From an uncultured Ruminococcus sp. (GTDB taxonomy: Bacteria; Bacillota_A; Clostridia; Oscillospirales; Ruminococcaceae), in the NCBI GenBank assembly GCA_947303535.1, contig CAMYYQ010000041.1, forward strand, positions 1 to 7,581: DNA of 7,581 nt. Reading direction: 5' to 3'. How positions within the stretch are numbered: the first letter of the stretch is position 1; every line of letters starts with the position of its first letter. The notes beneath the pieces were generated by a model that was not told the DNA's origin, did no database searches, and worked only from the letters and a program-made list of their open reading frames with translations. The position numbers were made by a program, and so were the translations under genes. Positions 1 to 7,330 of this stretch are shown piece after piece.

Positions 1-254
1 ATAAGGACGCTTTCCTTGATACAGAAAAACTTGAGAAGGAAAGAGGCGTTACAATTCTGTCCAAGCAGGCTGTTATTGATATGCCTCAAAACAGTGAGAT
101 TAATATGTCAGATGATGATCATAGGATTACTATCATTGACACACCGGGAGGGCAGGCAAGGACTTTCTGTGAACCTGTTATCATCACATCTGCACCGCAG
201 TGTGCCATATCGAACGGATCGGCAAGAAATGCCGAAACACAGTCGCATACATAG
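1..254 (+). CDS. Fragment of a TetM-like translational GTPase, truncated at both ends
   Basis: The frame beginning at base 3 is open from the window edge to a TAG at 252-254. Its first 49 codons read like the N-terminal GTPase domain of the ribosomal-protection (TetM/TetO/TetW) branch of the EF-G family. They contain [17 protein letters not shown], the effector (G2) region, then SKQA and finally RITIIDTPG, where DTPG (bases 138-149) is the G3 motif. The family continues DTPGHVDF, but here DTPG is followed by GQARTF and unrelated residues that are simply the antisense of the neighbouring aminotransferase. The P-loop lies upstream of the window. Homologous sequence therefore ends at about base 149, and the remaining 35 codons are read-through. 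Relatives are about 640 to 700 residues long, so this piece cannot be functional. It is the only plus-strand gene in the window and does not fit the polysaccharide theme. Family assignment is fairly sure. Whether it is a real broken gene or a chimeric join is open. Confidence 0.75.
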   Translation, partial: KDAFLDTEKLEKERGVTILSKQAVIDMPQNSEINMSDDDHRITIIDTPGGQARTFCEPVIITSAPQCAISNGSARNAETQSHT

Positions 255-724
255 AAAATATCATTCTTCTTACAGAATTCGCCTATCATCTCTGAATCAT
301 AGAGAACACCTGTAGAAGTCTCGTCTATATTTACCAGCAGACCTGTATAGTCTTTACCGTCATACTCGTAAAGTCTCTCTTTTGTCAGCTTCTGTCCGTG
401 ATTAAGCTTCAGAACATCATGGGGAACATCATGTATCTCACAAAGTTCAACAAATCTCTGACCAAAGCTTCCTCCGTTGATGACAAGCACCTTGTCAGAT
501 GCCGTAAAGCAGTTCATAACAGTTGCTTCCATTGAACCTGTAGAAGAATTTGTCATAAATGCTACTCTTGAGCCCTTTGGAGCTTTTGAGAATTTCAGCA
601 TCAGCTTTTCGTTTTCAAACATGACCTCTGAGAATTCAGGGGTACGGAAATAAGGTACCTGTTCACCGCCTACTGCACAGACTTCATCGCTGCACATTAC
701 AGGTCCTACTGTAAAATTAAGCAT
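119..724 (-). CDS. Class V PLP-dependent aminotransferase, C-terminally truncated
   Basis: The product belongs to the alanine-glyoxylate / 2-aminoethylphosphonate transaminase group of fold-type I PLP enzymes. Starting at [10 protein letters not shown], visible landmarks are the N-terminal FTVGP, the cofactor phosphate-binding stretch NSSTGSMEA (residues 59-67), the aspartate in VCDCVSAF (D161) expected to pair with the pyridine nitrogen, and [12 protein letters not shown] with the Schiff-base lysine K187. The family is usually about 360 residues. This copy stops at residue 201, so most of the C-terminal domain is missing and it should be inactive as drawn. The loss coincides with the join to the GTPase fragment. 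The start was chosen at base 724 because a GGGAGG site lies 7 bases upstream; an in-frame ATG at 739 lies upstream of that site. It follows the GNAT gene by 75 bases. The amino acceptor is unknown. A phosphonate or a capsule-sugar precursor would suit the LicD neighbour, but that is inference. Confidence 0.85.
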   Translation of the reverse strand: MLNFTVGPVMCSDEVCAVGGEQVPYFRTPEFSEVMFENEKLMLKFSKAPKGSRVAFMTNSSTGSMEATVMNCFTASDKVLVINGGSFGQRFVELCEIHDVPHDVLKLNHGQKLTKERLYEYDGKDYTGLLVNIDETSTGVLYDSEMIGEFCKKNDIFYVCDCVSAFLADPFDMAHCGADVMITGSQKVLACPPGVSMIVIL

Positions 725-731
725 AATTGAT

Positions 732-737
732 CCTCCC
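732..737 (-). promoter_or_regulatory. Ribosome binding site GGGAGG that fixes the aminotransferase start
   Basis: On the minus strand GGGAGG is followed by ATCAATT and then ATG at 724-722. The 7-base spacing is ideal for initiation there. It argues against the upstream in-frame ATG at 739, which precedes the site. Confidence 0.8.
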
Positions 738-799
738 ATTACTTATGTTTCATATACTGACGCACTTATTATCTGCGCCGGTATCATCTCTTCCCTATA

Positions 800-1609
800 C
801 TAAATATTATCAGTTGAGATCACTATCTTGCCCCACTCGCAGACTTCGGAAAAGCCTACTTTTTTGTGCAATGCACGGGACTCATCTGAATAATAAAATG
901 AGTATACTTCTTTTCCTTCTTTTAGCAGCTTGCTGCAAAGATCACGCCAGATCTCGGAAGCATAGCCCTTTCTTCTGTAGTCCTTATGGACCAGCAATTC
1001 AGCAACTACGGCAATGTTTTCCATTTCCGCATTTGTACAGGCGTGAGCAATTACAAGATCACCGTCTCTTATGACCATATTTCTTGTAAATCCCGAGCGA
1101 TTTCTCTCTCTCAGCTGCTGTGCAAGTTCATCATATTTATATGACCTGCCGATATCTTCATCATCAAATATAAGTCTTACTATCTGTTCAAAATCTCGAT
1201 CCTGTGCCAGCTCGGCTGCTCCGCGCGCTTCTTTATCGGTTTTATCTATCTGAGCTACCCAGCCTGTAGTTACAGTGGAATTCTTCTGCACATTCTCAGG
1301 AAGAGCATTATATATCAGTTCAGCGGTCTGCGCTGTACAGTAAACCATGCTGAATCTGTTTTTCTCGATAAATTCTCCCAATTCAGCAGCATCAAAGAGA
1401 TTTTCGGCTGAATATACATGGATACAGGAATAATACTTTAACAGAACAGCAGTTATCCCGTTACTGTTTTCCTGTATGAACACATCTATCTCGTCAGAAC
1501 CGATGCCGTATTTTTTCAGGTCGAGATAAAGATACAAACAAGACGGATAATTGTCTCCGATATATGACAGAACTGTTCCCTCGTCCTGTTTACCACATTT
1601 TCTTATCAT
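800..1609 (-). CDS. GNAT-family N-acetyltransferase (possibly double-domain)
   Basis: A 269-residue protein with a clear C-terminal GNAT domain (about residues 130-269). The acetyl-CoA pyrophosphate-binding motif A is seen at residues 203-220 as AELLVHKDYRRKGYASEI, where R212-R-K-G-Y-A217 matches the R/Q-x-x-G-x-G/A signature. The usual C-terminal helix and strand appear as YYSDESRALHKKVGF (residues 239-253). The first 110 residues lack that motif but have the length and strand-rich look of a second, degenerate GNAT fold, common in double-GNAT proteins; this is inference. The expected reaction is acetyl transfer to an amine, substrate unknown. It lies 15 bases after the LicD stop with a GGAG site just before the ATG, so it is probably co-transcribed and translationally linked with LicD. 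The class V aminotransferase follows. Acetylating the amine made by that enzyme is possible, but an unrelated protein or small-molecule target cannot be excluded. Confidence 0.85.
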   Translation of the reverse strand: MIRKCGKQDEGTVLSYIGDNYPSCLYLYLDLKKYGIGSDEIDVFIQENSNGITAVLLKYYSCIHVYSAENLFDAAELGEFIEKNRFSMVYCTAQTAELIYNALPENVQKNSTVTTGWVAQIDKTDKEARGAAELAQDRDFEQIVRLIFDDEDIGRSYKYDELAQQLRERNRSGFTRNMVIRDGDLVIAHACTNAEMENIAVVAELLVHKDYRRKGYASEIWRDLCSKLLKEGKEVYSFYYSDESRALHKKVGFSEVCEWGKIVISTDNI

Positions 1610-1624
1610 GCTCCGTTACCTCGA

Positions 1625-2473
1625 TCACTCATCAGGGAACTGTATTTCCGAGAACGGAGAATGCTGCTCACGGCCCTTTGCATCAGGTATCTTCATATAG
1701 TCTCCGTAGATATACTTCAGAACAGTGTCATAATCACGGGAACTATAAAACTGTTTTCCTTCAAATAAATACTCCTTACGGTCGGTGAACCATGACTTTG
1801 GCATTCCGTAACGCTCAGAAAGCGGATTCTTTTTATACAGAGTTCCTGTAGCAGGAAAAGCAAGGCATCTCACTCTGTTTGGACTGTTTTTTCTGCTCTT
1901 ACGTGCATAAGTCTTGTACTGTGCAAACGGAACAGATACAGGTATCTTTGAAAGCAGTGTGAACCATATCTTCCAGAAGCCCTTTTCGTTGTATTTAGCT
2001 ACCTCTGACCAGAGTATCTTTCTGAGACAGTAGCAATGCCAGTCCTGCAAGATCTGTCCGACAACACTGCGTGGGATATCGTCCATAGGAAATACATCAA
2101 CAAAAATACCTGTCTTGCATTTCAGATGCTCCTGACCGACTCTTACATACTTTGAACCTGTACGTCTGAGCTTACCATAACCCCATCTGTACTCGTGATC
2201 GGTCTCATGATCCTGAAAATAACATATTGACGGATCCATTTCGTTCATATACTTCTTAAACTTTTCATAGTCCTTGCGAAGCATTCCGATATCAGCATCA
2301 TCGTCCCACGGAATATATCCTTTATGTCTTACAGCTCCCAAAAGGCTGCCTCCGAACAGAACATAATCTATGTTGTGCTTACGGCAGACTCTGTCAAACT
2401 CAACGAGCATCTCCAATTCGGTGAGCTGCATCTTTCTGAACTGTTCAGGACTCAATTCCTTTGCTTTGCTCAT
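1625..2473 (-). CDS. LicD-family phosphotransferase (nucleotidyltransferase fold)
   Basis: A 282-residue LicD protein. LicD enzymes transfer phosphocholine, or in other members glycerol-, ribitol- or sugar-phosphate groups, from CDP- or similar activated donors onto cell-surface glycans. The hallmarks are intact: LFGGSLLGAVRHKG (residues 39-52, nucleotidyltransferase G-S motif), IPWDDDADIGM (54-64, metal-binding aspartates), the third acidic strand in GIFVDVFPMDD (122-132), and the C-terminal YGDYMKIP (256-263) typical of the family. No membrane segment is obvious, so the protein should act at the cytoplasmic face on lipid-linked precursors. A GGAAGGTG site lies about 8 bases before the ATG. 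It follows the glycerophosphotransferase-family gene by 71 bases and precedes the GNAT gene by 15. The window has no choline kinase or cytidylyltransferase, so phosphocholine transfer specifically cannot be claimed. Confidence 0.9.
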   Translation of the reverse strand: MSKAKELSPEQFRKMQLTELEMLVEFDRVCRKHNIDYVLFGGSLLGAVRHKGYIPWDDDADIGMLRKDYEKFKKYMNEMDPSICYFQDHETDHEYRWGYGKLRRTGSKYVRVGQEHLKCKTGIFVDVFPMDDIPRSVVGQILQDWHCYCLRKILWSEVAKYNEKGFWKIWFTLLSKIPVSVPFAQYKTYARKSRKNSPNRVRCLAFPATGTLYKKNPLSERYGMPKSWFTDRKEYLFEGKQFYSSRDYDTVLKYIYGDYMKIPDAKGREQHSPFSEIQFPDE

Positions 2474-2544
2474 TATTCACACCTTCCTATTGTGCAGATC
2501 ACAGCCCATGATTTCAGGACCGGACCGTAATTTTAAAAATAGAA

Positions 2545-3780
2545 TTATTCGGCCTTTGACTTTTCAAAGTCGCTGATAATCTCGTTAACAATATTCTCTG
2601 TTGCAGATGAATTGCATCTGAAATTTTCCTCTATTATCTTCTGTCTGACAGAGTAAAGAGGGTCATTATGCTCTGAAAGCATTTTTATATACTCAGAAAG
2701 CTCTTCCCATGTGTTTGCAATATACAGACCCGGAAGTATAGTAGAGAATAATGAACCGTATTCACAGTCTATCGGGCAGTATATGATCGGCTTTCCTGTA
2801 AGGAAAAATGTAGGGATACCAGATGACTTATCCGATATCATTACATCAGTCTCTCCGAATGTCTTTTCTATACTCTTATTCTGATCGGTATGTATACCTT
2901 TTTTCTCCCACATGGAAAGTATCTCGTCGACCTGTGCCTGTTCAAGAACACCTGTCTTTATGAAGTTTTCCCACATGATCGGATGAGGTCTTACTATCAG
3001 CTTTGAATTCTCCCAGGGGTAATCAGTAAGCTGCTGATAGTACTCTTTAAAATGACTTCCTCCAACTAAAGGCTCATAGCTCCATCTGGGAGTCCATAAA
3101 AAGCGTGAATACTCACAGCTGCTGTTTATCTGCATACACTTTTCAAATGTAGGATATCCGATACTAAGGAAGTGCTGTATGCCCTTTCTGCAATTGCTCT
3201 TGAATCTTTCTGTATTGATCTTAGCAGCAGCAGAATCTTCCATAAATCCCATGTACAGGTTCCTGAAAAAACGTATGGGGTATATACCCGTGTTTTTCAT
3301 TTCAGATGTGGCATACGGGATATAGCAATTCTTTGTAAAACGAACAGTACTTGAACTTCTGAGATGCTGCGGCAGATAATGGTCGTACGGACGCTGGAAA
3401 AACAGGTAATCGAAATCAGATACATTTATCTCTGTCCATTTATTGTCATTATATGCCAGCACATATTTACCATTCAGACAATTAGATGTAAAAAACTCTT
3501 TTTCGCTTCCGTATTCGCCTATTTTTGAATTTTCAAAATCATACTTAGGAACGATTATGAGCCAGGGTTCAAACTTATTATTGCCGCACATACTTGCGTA
3601 TACACTTGACTGTTTATCCCATAGCTCAGGCATCTGAACTATAAAGCCGACCTTTATCACATCATGTTCTTTATTGATATGCTTCTGTTTCAGATAATAA
3701 CTTGAGCGCATACCGTTAAGGGTACTGACCGTTTTCCTTTTCAGGGATATACAAAAATCTTTTATACCGAGCTTGCTCAT
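2545..3780 (-). CDS. CDP-glycerol glycerophosphotransferase-family protein (TagB/TagF-like)
   Basis: A 411-residue protein resembling the GT-B-fold domain of teichoic-acid polyol-phosphate transferases. Numbering from ATG at 3780, the recognisable motifs are FLWTPRWSYEP (residues 227-237, like the TPTWR segment of TagF), KLIVRPHP (260-267, with the conserved His-Pro), ETDVMISDKSSGIPTFFLTGKPIIY (310-334 region, with SDKSSG in place of the more usual SDYSS and GKPII) and a C-terminal helical tail. The length is like TagB rather than the longer TagF polymerase, so transfer of one or a few glycerol-phosphate units fits better than chain polymerisation. No transmembrane segment is seen; family members attach to the membrane through amphipathic helices. 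The N-terminal 150 residues are divergent. It begins 22 bases after the flippase stop and is followed by LicD, which points to phosphodiester decoration of the exported glycan. The exact donor is not provable from sequence. Confidence 0.82.
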   Translation of the reverse strand: MSKLGIKDFCISLKRKTVSTLNGMRSSYYLKQKHINKEHDVIKVGFIVQMPELWDKQSSVYASMCGNNKFEPWLIIVPKYDFENSKIGEYGSEKEFFTSNCLNGKYVLAYNDNKWTEINVSDFDYLFFQRPYDHYLPQHLRSSSTVRFTKNCYIPYATSEMKNTGIYPIRFFRNLYMGFMEDSAAAKINTERFKSNCRKGIQHFLSIGYPTFEKCMQINSSCEYSRFLWTPRWSYEPLVGGSHFKEYYQQLTDYPWENSKLIVRPHPIMWENFIKTGVLEQAQVDEILSMWEKKGIHTDQNKSIEKTFGETDVMISDKSSGIPTFFLTGKPIIYCPIDCEYGSLFSTILPGLYIANTWEELSEYIKMLSEHNDPLYSVRQKIIEENFRCNSSATENIVNEIISDFEKSKAE

Positions 3781-3785
3781 CAAAG

Positions 3786-3791
3786 CACCTC
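3786..3791 (-). promoter_or_regulatory. Ribosome binding site GAGGTG that decides the ATG start
   Basis: Minus-strand GAGGTG is followed by CTTTG and the ATG at 3780. A TTG one codon earlier (3783) is possible but sits too close to the site, so the ATG is preferred. Confidence 0.7.
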
Positions 3792-3802
3792 TTCCATAGA
3801 AA

Positions 3803-5260
3803 TTACGCTTTTCGTTTCAATACGCTGTTAACAAACTTCTTTATTTCATTCCGTTTAACAGCTCCTGCGATCAAAGCAGCCAATATAACAATATATCTTA
3901 CTATCATCAGTTTATACAATGTCATTACAAGCATACATACAGCGCAAAAAGCAATAAATATCACAGTAAGCATTTTCACATCAAGAGCTTTCAGTGAAAA
4001 ACCTGTATCCTTTGCCACTTTTTTCATTGTATAATAGTTCATTACCGCAAACAGTATATAGCTTACCATAGTTGTATATCCTGCGGCAATATAACTTACA
4101 GTTGGGATAAGTATAGCATTCAGGATAATATTTGCTATCGCAGCACCTACCGAAGCATATACCAGACTCTTTTTCTTCTCATAATAAAACTGTACATTTA
4201 TGAACAGCTGTGCATAAAACAGCAGCAGCAGGCTTACTGCAACAGGTGGTATGATCCATATAGCTTCACCGTATTTCTTGCCGCCCATTACCAGTATAAC
4301 CTCAGGTGCCATGATAACGATGCACAATATCAAGCCAGCCATAAGTATAGCGATACCGTTGGCGACCTTTGCATTCTCTTCTTCCTTACCTTCCTTGATC
4401 TTTTTATAGAACCACGGAACGTATGAATTATTTATCGCATTAAGAACGAATGTAAGTATCATAGCTAATGTATATGCAACACCATATATAGCTGCTTTAC
4501 CTTTTCCGCAGTAACGGTCGATCATTATACGGTCGCTCTGATTGAATATCATCTGTGAAAGATAATACGCCAGCAACGGGATATTAAAGCCTAAAGCGTA
4601 TTTCCAGTATTCCTTATGGAATAAATTCTTTCCTCTTATCGTATTCAGACTGAATATGATAATACCAAAAGCAACAGTGGCAACAACGTGACCTATGATA
4701 CGTGCTGAACCCTTTTCTTCGCTGAGCAGAACAAAAGCAAGTGAAACAGCGGTATTTGCCAGTGACATTAAGAGCGTCAGCGCAACTACGGGTTTGTACT
4801 CATAGTCAAATCGCTTTTTGCCGCTCCACAGATTTACAGAGTTTATCGACAGCGTCTCAAGAACGAGGAACAATACAAACAGTGTCGGTAATTTCAGTAC
4901 TCCGTTCCAGAAGCTTTGGAACGGAAGATATATCGCAAGGAAGAAACCGCACAATACAAGCCAGATGCCCTGTATCGAGGATATATACCTGTCTCTGTCT
5001 TTTTCAAATTTAAGCATTGCAGGTGAGAAAGAGCCGTATGCAAGATTCAGAGTCAGAATTATTGAGAAAATACCTGACCATGATGAGTAAACAGTCATTT
5101 CACCGTATTCATCAGTTGTCATAAGCCTGCAAAAAATAGGCATATTTATGAACGAGATACATTTCTGAACAATGCTGCATATGGTATACGCTACCGAAGC
5201 TCTTGCTTCCTTGGACATTGAGCCCCATTTATGCCTCAGCTTGCTAATAGATAAAGTCAA
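3803..5260 (-). CDS. Wzx-type polysaccharide flippase (MOP superfamily), TTG start
   Basis: A 485-residue, strongly hydrophobic protein with roughly 12 to 14 membrane-spanning stretches, in keeping with O-antigen/capsule flippases of the MOP exporter superfamily (usually 400-500 residues). The N-terminal segment, with SVAYTICSIVQKCISFINMPIFCRLM, followed by TTDEYGEMTVYSSW (residues 48-61), is the characteristic opening helix plus L/M-x-x-x-E-Y-G motif of this family. A central segment with FNIPLLAYYLSQMIFNQSDRIMI (about 226-248) is the matching start of the second half. It would flip the undecaprenyl-linked repeat unit across the cytoplasmic membrane. The TTG at 5260 is chosen because GGGAGG lies 8 bases upstream; the first ATG (5218, residue 15) has only a weak GGGG nearby and would trim the N-terminus. 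It starts 20 bases after the GNAT-isomerase gene and ends 22 bases before the glycerophosphotransferase gene, which suggests one operon. Confidence 0.9.
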   Translation of the reverse strand: MTLSISKLRHKWGSMSKEARASVAYTICSIVQKCISFINMPIFCRLMTTDEYGEMTVYSSWSGIFSIILTLNLAYGSFSPAMLKFEKDRDRYISSIQGIWLVLCGFFLAIYLPFQSFWNGVLKLPTLFVLFLVLETLSINSVNLWSGKKRFDYEYKPVVALTLLMSLANTAVSLAFVLLSEEKGSARIIGHVVATVAFGIIIFSLNTIRGKNLFHKEYWKYALGFNIPLLAYYLSQMIFNQSDRIMIDRYCGKGKAAIYGVAYTLAMILTFVLNAINNSYVPWFYKKIKEGKEEENAKVANGIAILMAGLILCIVIMAPEVILVMGGKKYGEAIWIIPPVAVSLLLLFYAQLFINVQFYYEKKKSLVYASVGAAIANIILNAILIPTVSYIAAGYTTMVSYILFAVMNYYTMKKVAKDTGFSLKALDVKMLTVIFIAFCAVCMLVMTLYKLMIVRYIVILAALIAGAVKRNEIKKFVNSVLKRKA

Positions 5261-5268
5261 ACAGATTT

Positions 5269-5274
5269 CCTCCC
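5269..5274 (-). promoter_or_regulatory. Ribosome binding site GGGAGG before the TTG start of the flippase
   Basis: GGGAGG on the minus strand is 8 bases from TTG at 5260 and about 50 bases from the first ATG. It supports the rare start codon, which may lower expression of this membrane protein. Confidence 0.7.
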
Positions 5275-5280
5275 AGATAT

Positions 5281-6195
5281 TTAAAGATCTATATACTTCC
5301 GAAACTCGTCGTAATCTCTTATATAATCTTCAACTTTATAATAATCAGATGCTGCCACACATAAAACAGAATCCTTCTGTAACCAAAGCATCTCTCTCCA
5401 TGTTGGCTGATCGATAATAACGCCGATAGAAGGATCCGAAAGCTCGATCTCTTCTCTTCCGTTCTTGTTTTCGAGAATAAGCTGTATCCTTCCGTAAGGA
5501 CAGAAAAGCAGCTGCTTCAGCTCTTTATGAGCATGAAATCCTCTTCTTACGCCTTCCGGAACTTTTGAGATATAGTACATTCTCTTAATTTCAAAAGGGA
5601 GATCCTTTCCTGTTTCAAAGAATGACAATTCACCTGCGTCAACTGTAGGTATAGTCTTGATATGTATAACCTTACAGCCTGCTACAGCGTCTTTGCTTGT
5701 AAAATCATCACCTTTAAGCACAGAATACCATTTCAGATCTATCATATCCGAATATCTTGCCATTACAGAAGCAGGAATATCAAGTGCTTCGTGGAAATTA
5801 TGCTTGTCATAAAATCTCACAGCACGTTCATTTACTCTTGAAACGCACCAGTAAACGCACTCAAGACCATATTCACTGAAAGCCTTTTCGATTATGGCTT
5901 CCATACCGAACCAGGAATAGCCCTTTCCCATTGCCTCCGCTCTGACAGTGATAGCAAATTCTGCTGAACCATTTTCTATATGCTTGAGGCTTACAGTTCC
6001 CATATACTCGTCTGTATCAGTTGCAATGGCAAGGTTGATATTCTCCTTGTCCTCCCAGCTTGATCTGATAAATGCCTCGCAGTCAGAGATAGTCTTTGAT
6101 GCGAAATTTGCTTTAAGATTTTTTACAACGCTCTTGTCATGCATCCAGGCAAGCATAAGCGGTGCATCTTTTAATTCAAGTTTTCTTAAATACAT
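5281..6195 (-). CDS. Fused GNAT acyltransferase and FdtA/WxcM-type sugar 3,4-ketoisomerase
   Basis: A 304-residue two-domain protein. Residues 1-160 form a GNAT domain of the RimJ/RimL kind: opening MYLRKLELKDAPLMLAWM, motif A region VRAEAMGKGYSWFGMEAII (84-102), and the C-terminal VSRVNERAVRFYDKHNF (118-134). Residues about 172-304 form a cupin matching TDP-4-oxo-6-deoxyglucose 3,4-oxoisomerases (FdtA/QdtA). It has MYYISKVPEGVRRGFHAHKE (206-225) with histidines H221 and H223 as in the family active site, then KQLLFCPYGRIQLIL, PTWREM (264-269) and the strongly conserved end ASDYYKVEDYIRDYDEF (282-298). The expected chemistry is moving the keto group from C4 to C3, plus N-acylation of the amino sugar later made by the upstream aminotransferase. 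Known bifunctional relatives such as WxcM and FdtD pair the isomerase with a left-handed beta-helix acetyltransferase, not GNAT. Its AGGTG ribosome site directly abuts the aminotransferase stop. Domain calls are firm; the exact sugar is inferred. Confidence 0.88.
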   Translation of the reverse strand: MYLRKLELKDAPLMLAWMHDKSVVKNLKANFASKTISDCEAFIRSSWEDKENINLAIATDTDEYMGTVSLKHIENGSAEFAITVRAEAMGKGYSWFGMEAIIEKAFSEYGLECVYWCVSRVNERAVRFYDKHNFHEALDIPASVMARYSDMIDLKWYSVLKGDDFTSKDAVAGCKVIHIKTIPTVDAGELSFFETGKDLPFEIKRMYYISKVPEGVRRGFHAHKELKQLLFCPYGRIQLILENKNGREEIELSDPSIGVIIDQPTWREMLWLQKDSVLCVAASDYYKVEDYIRDYDEFRKYIDL

Positions 6196-6206
6196 ATAAT
6201 CACCTG

Positions 6207-7301
6207 TTAAAATGCATTGATCGCGTCAATAACATACTGTATCTCTTCATTGGTCATTCCGTAATACATAGGCAGACTAAGCTCTGTAGCGCTTATCTCC
6301 TCTGCAACAGGAAGCTCTCCCTGAGCGATCCCGAGGTCCTTATAACATTCCTGCATATGCATAGGTATAGGATAATGCTTGTTTGTACCTATTCCCTTAT
6401 CATTCAGGAACTTTTCGAGAGCATCTCTTTCCTTGCATCGTATTCCATAGATATGCCATACAGGGACACACTGCTCCTTGACAACAGGAGTGATGACCTT
6501 GGGATTTCTGATACCCTCTGAATACATATTGGCGATCCTTCTTCTTTCCTCATTCATTCTGTCAAGATGAGTAAGCTTTGCAGACAGGAATGCAGCCTGC
6601 ATTTCGTCAAGTCTGCTGTTATTGCCCTTATATATATGATGATATTTGTAATCCGAACCATAGTTGCCCAGTGCACGTATCTTATCGGCTATTTCCTTGT
6701 TATTTGTAACAGCTGCACCTGCATCACCCAGAGCACCGAGATTCTTTCCGGGATAGAAGCTAAAGCCTGCTGCATCTCCGAATGAACCTACGCGCTTGCC
6801 CTTATATGTAGCACCATGAGCCTGCGCACAATCCTCAACTACGAATAAGCTGTGCTTTCTTGCGATGTCCATGATAGCGTCCATATCGCAAGCCTGTCCG
6901 TAAAGATGTACAGGCATGACAGCCTTTGTCTTTTCTGTGACAGCACTTTCGATCAGTGCAGGATCAATGAGGAATGTATTGATATCGGGCTCTACAAATA
7001 CAGGAACAGCTCCGACATATGTTACGGCAAGTGCGGTTGCAATATATGTATTAGAAGGAACGATGACCTCGTCACCTGCTCCTACGCCAAGTGCTTTCAG
7101 AGCAAGCATAAGAGCATCTAAGCCGTTGCCGCAGCCGATACAGTAGTCAACACCGCAGTATTCAGCAAATGCAGCTTCAAATGCTTCATCTTCCTTGCCT
7201 TCTATATACCATGAACGATCAAACACACGCTCAAAAGCATTTCTGATATCTTCATTCAGTTCCTTCTCCATCGGGAGAAAAGATACAAACGGGATCTTCA
7301 T
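6207..7301 (-). CDS. DegT/DnrJ/EryC1 (FdtB-like) nucleotide-sugar aminotransferase
   Basis: A 364-residue PLP aminotransferase of the DegT/DnrJ/EryC1/StrS family, full length for the group. Starting at [11 protein letters not shown], motifs include [16 protein letters not shown] (53-68, cofactor phosphate binding), [18 protein letters not shown] (76-93), [16 protein letters not shown] (154-169, with D157 and Q160 near the PLP ring), [16 protein letters not shown] (181-196, Schiff-base lysine K186) and [12 protein letters not shown] (228-239). The [10 protein letters not shown] form with AQAHGA is typical of enzymes aminating C3 or C4 of keto-deoxy nucleotide sugars. With the adjacent FdtA-type domain, amination at C3 to a Fuc3N- or Qui3N-type sugar is the best reading; C4 of the product and the choice between these two cannot be told. 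The start at 7301 is preferred over ATGs at 7325 and 7322 because AAGGAG lies 7 bases upstream. The gene ends 11 bases before the GNAT-isomerase ATG, so coupling of the two is likely. Confidence 0.92.
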   Translation of the reverse strand: MKIPFVSFLPMEKELNEDIRNAFERVFDRSWYIEGKEDEAFEAAFAEYCGVDYCIGCGNGLDALMLALKALGVGAGDEVIVPSNTYIATALAVTYVGAVPVFVEPDINTFLIDPALIESAVTEKTKAVMPVHLYGQACDMDAIMDIARKHSLFVVEDCAQAHGATYKGKRVGSFGDAAGFSFYPGKNLGALGDAGAAVTNNKEIADKIRALGNYGSDYKYHHIYKGNNSRLDEMQAAFLSAKLTHLDRMNEERRRIANMYSEGIRNPKVITPVVKEQCVPVWHIYGIRCKERDALEKFLNDKGIGTNKHYPIPMHMQECYKDLGIAQGELPVAEEISATELSLPMYYGMTNEEIQYVIDAINAF

Positions 7302-7308
7302 AATTATA

Positions 7309-7314
7309 CTCCTT
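7309..7314 (-). promoter_or_regulatory. Ribosome binding site AAGGAG fixing the DegT aminotransferase start
   Basis: Minus-strand AAGGAG, then seven bases, then ATG at 7301. The two ATG codons further upstream (7325, 7322) lie before this site and lack their own. Confidence 0.8.
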
Positions 7315-7330
7315 TCAGGCATCATTATCT

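Noticed and set aside
16..315. A 99-codon plus-strand open frame across the left junction
   Set aside because: It is in a different frame from the GTPase fragment, spans the chimeric join and has no protein-family character.
725..799. Possible terminator or promoter in the 75-base gap between the GNAT gene and the class V aminotransferase
   Set aside because: Only a four-base CGCA/TGCG stem with a long loop and no T-run is seen, and no hexamer pair with acceptable spacing; the gap looks like plain leader with a good ribosome site.
2474..2544. The 71-base gap before LicD, with a tandem GGTCC-GGTCC
   Set aside because: The repeat is only five bases twice and not palindromic as a whole; no promoter or terminator pattern could be supported.
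2558..2571. Short inverted repeat GACTTT-TC-AAAGTC near the end of the glycerophosphotransferase-like gene
   Set aside because: The loop is only two bases, the arms are AT-rich and it lies inside codons for the C-terminal SDFEKSK; nothing suggests a terminator or operator.
4741..5090. Plus-strand open frames of about 90 codons opposite the flippase
   Set aside because: They have no ribosome site, no recognisable motif and low-complexity, antisense-like composition; the minus-strand flippase explains the region.
6852..7146. Two overlapping plus-strand open frames opposite the DegT aminotransferase
   Set aside because: They are antisense shadows of a strongly conserved coding region and have no start signals or family resemblance.
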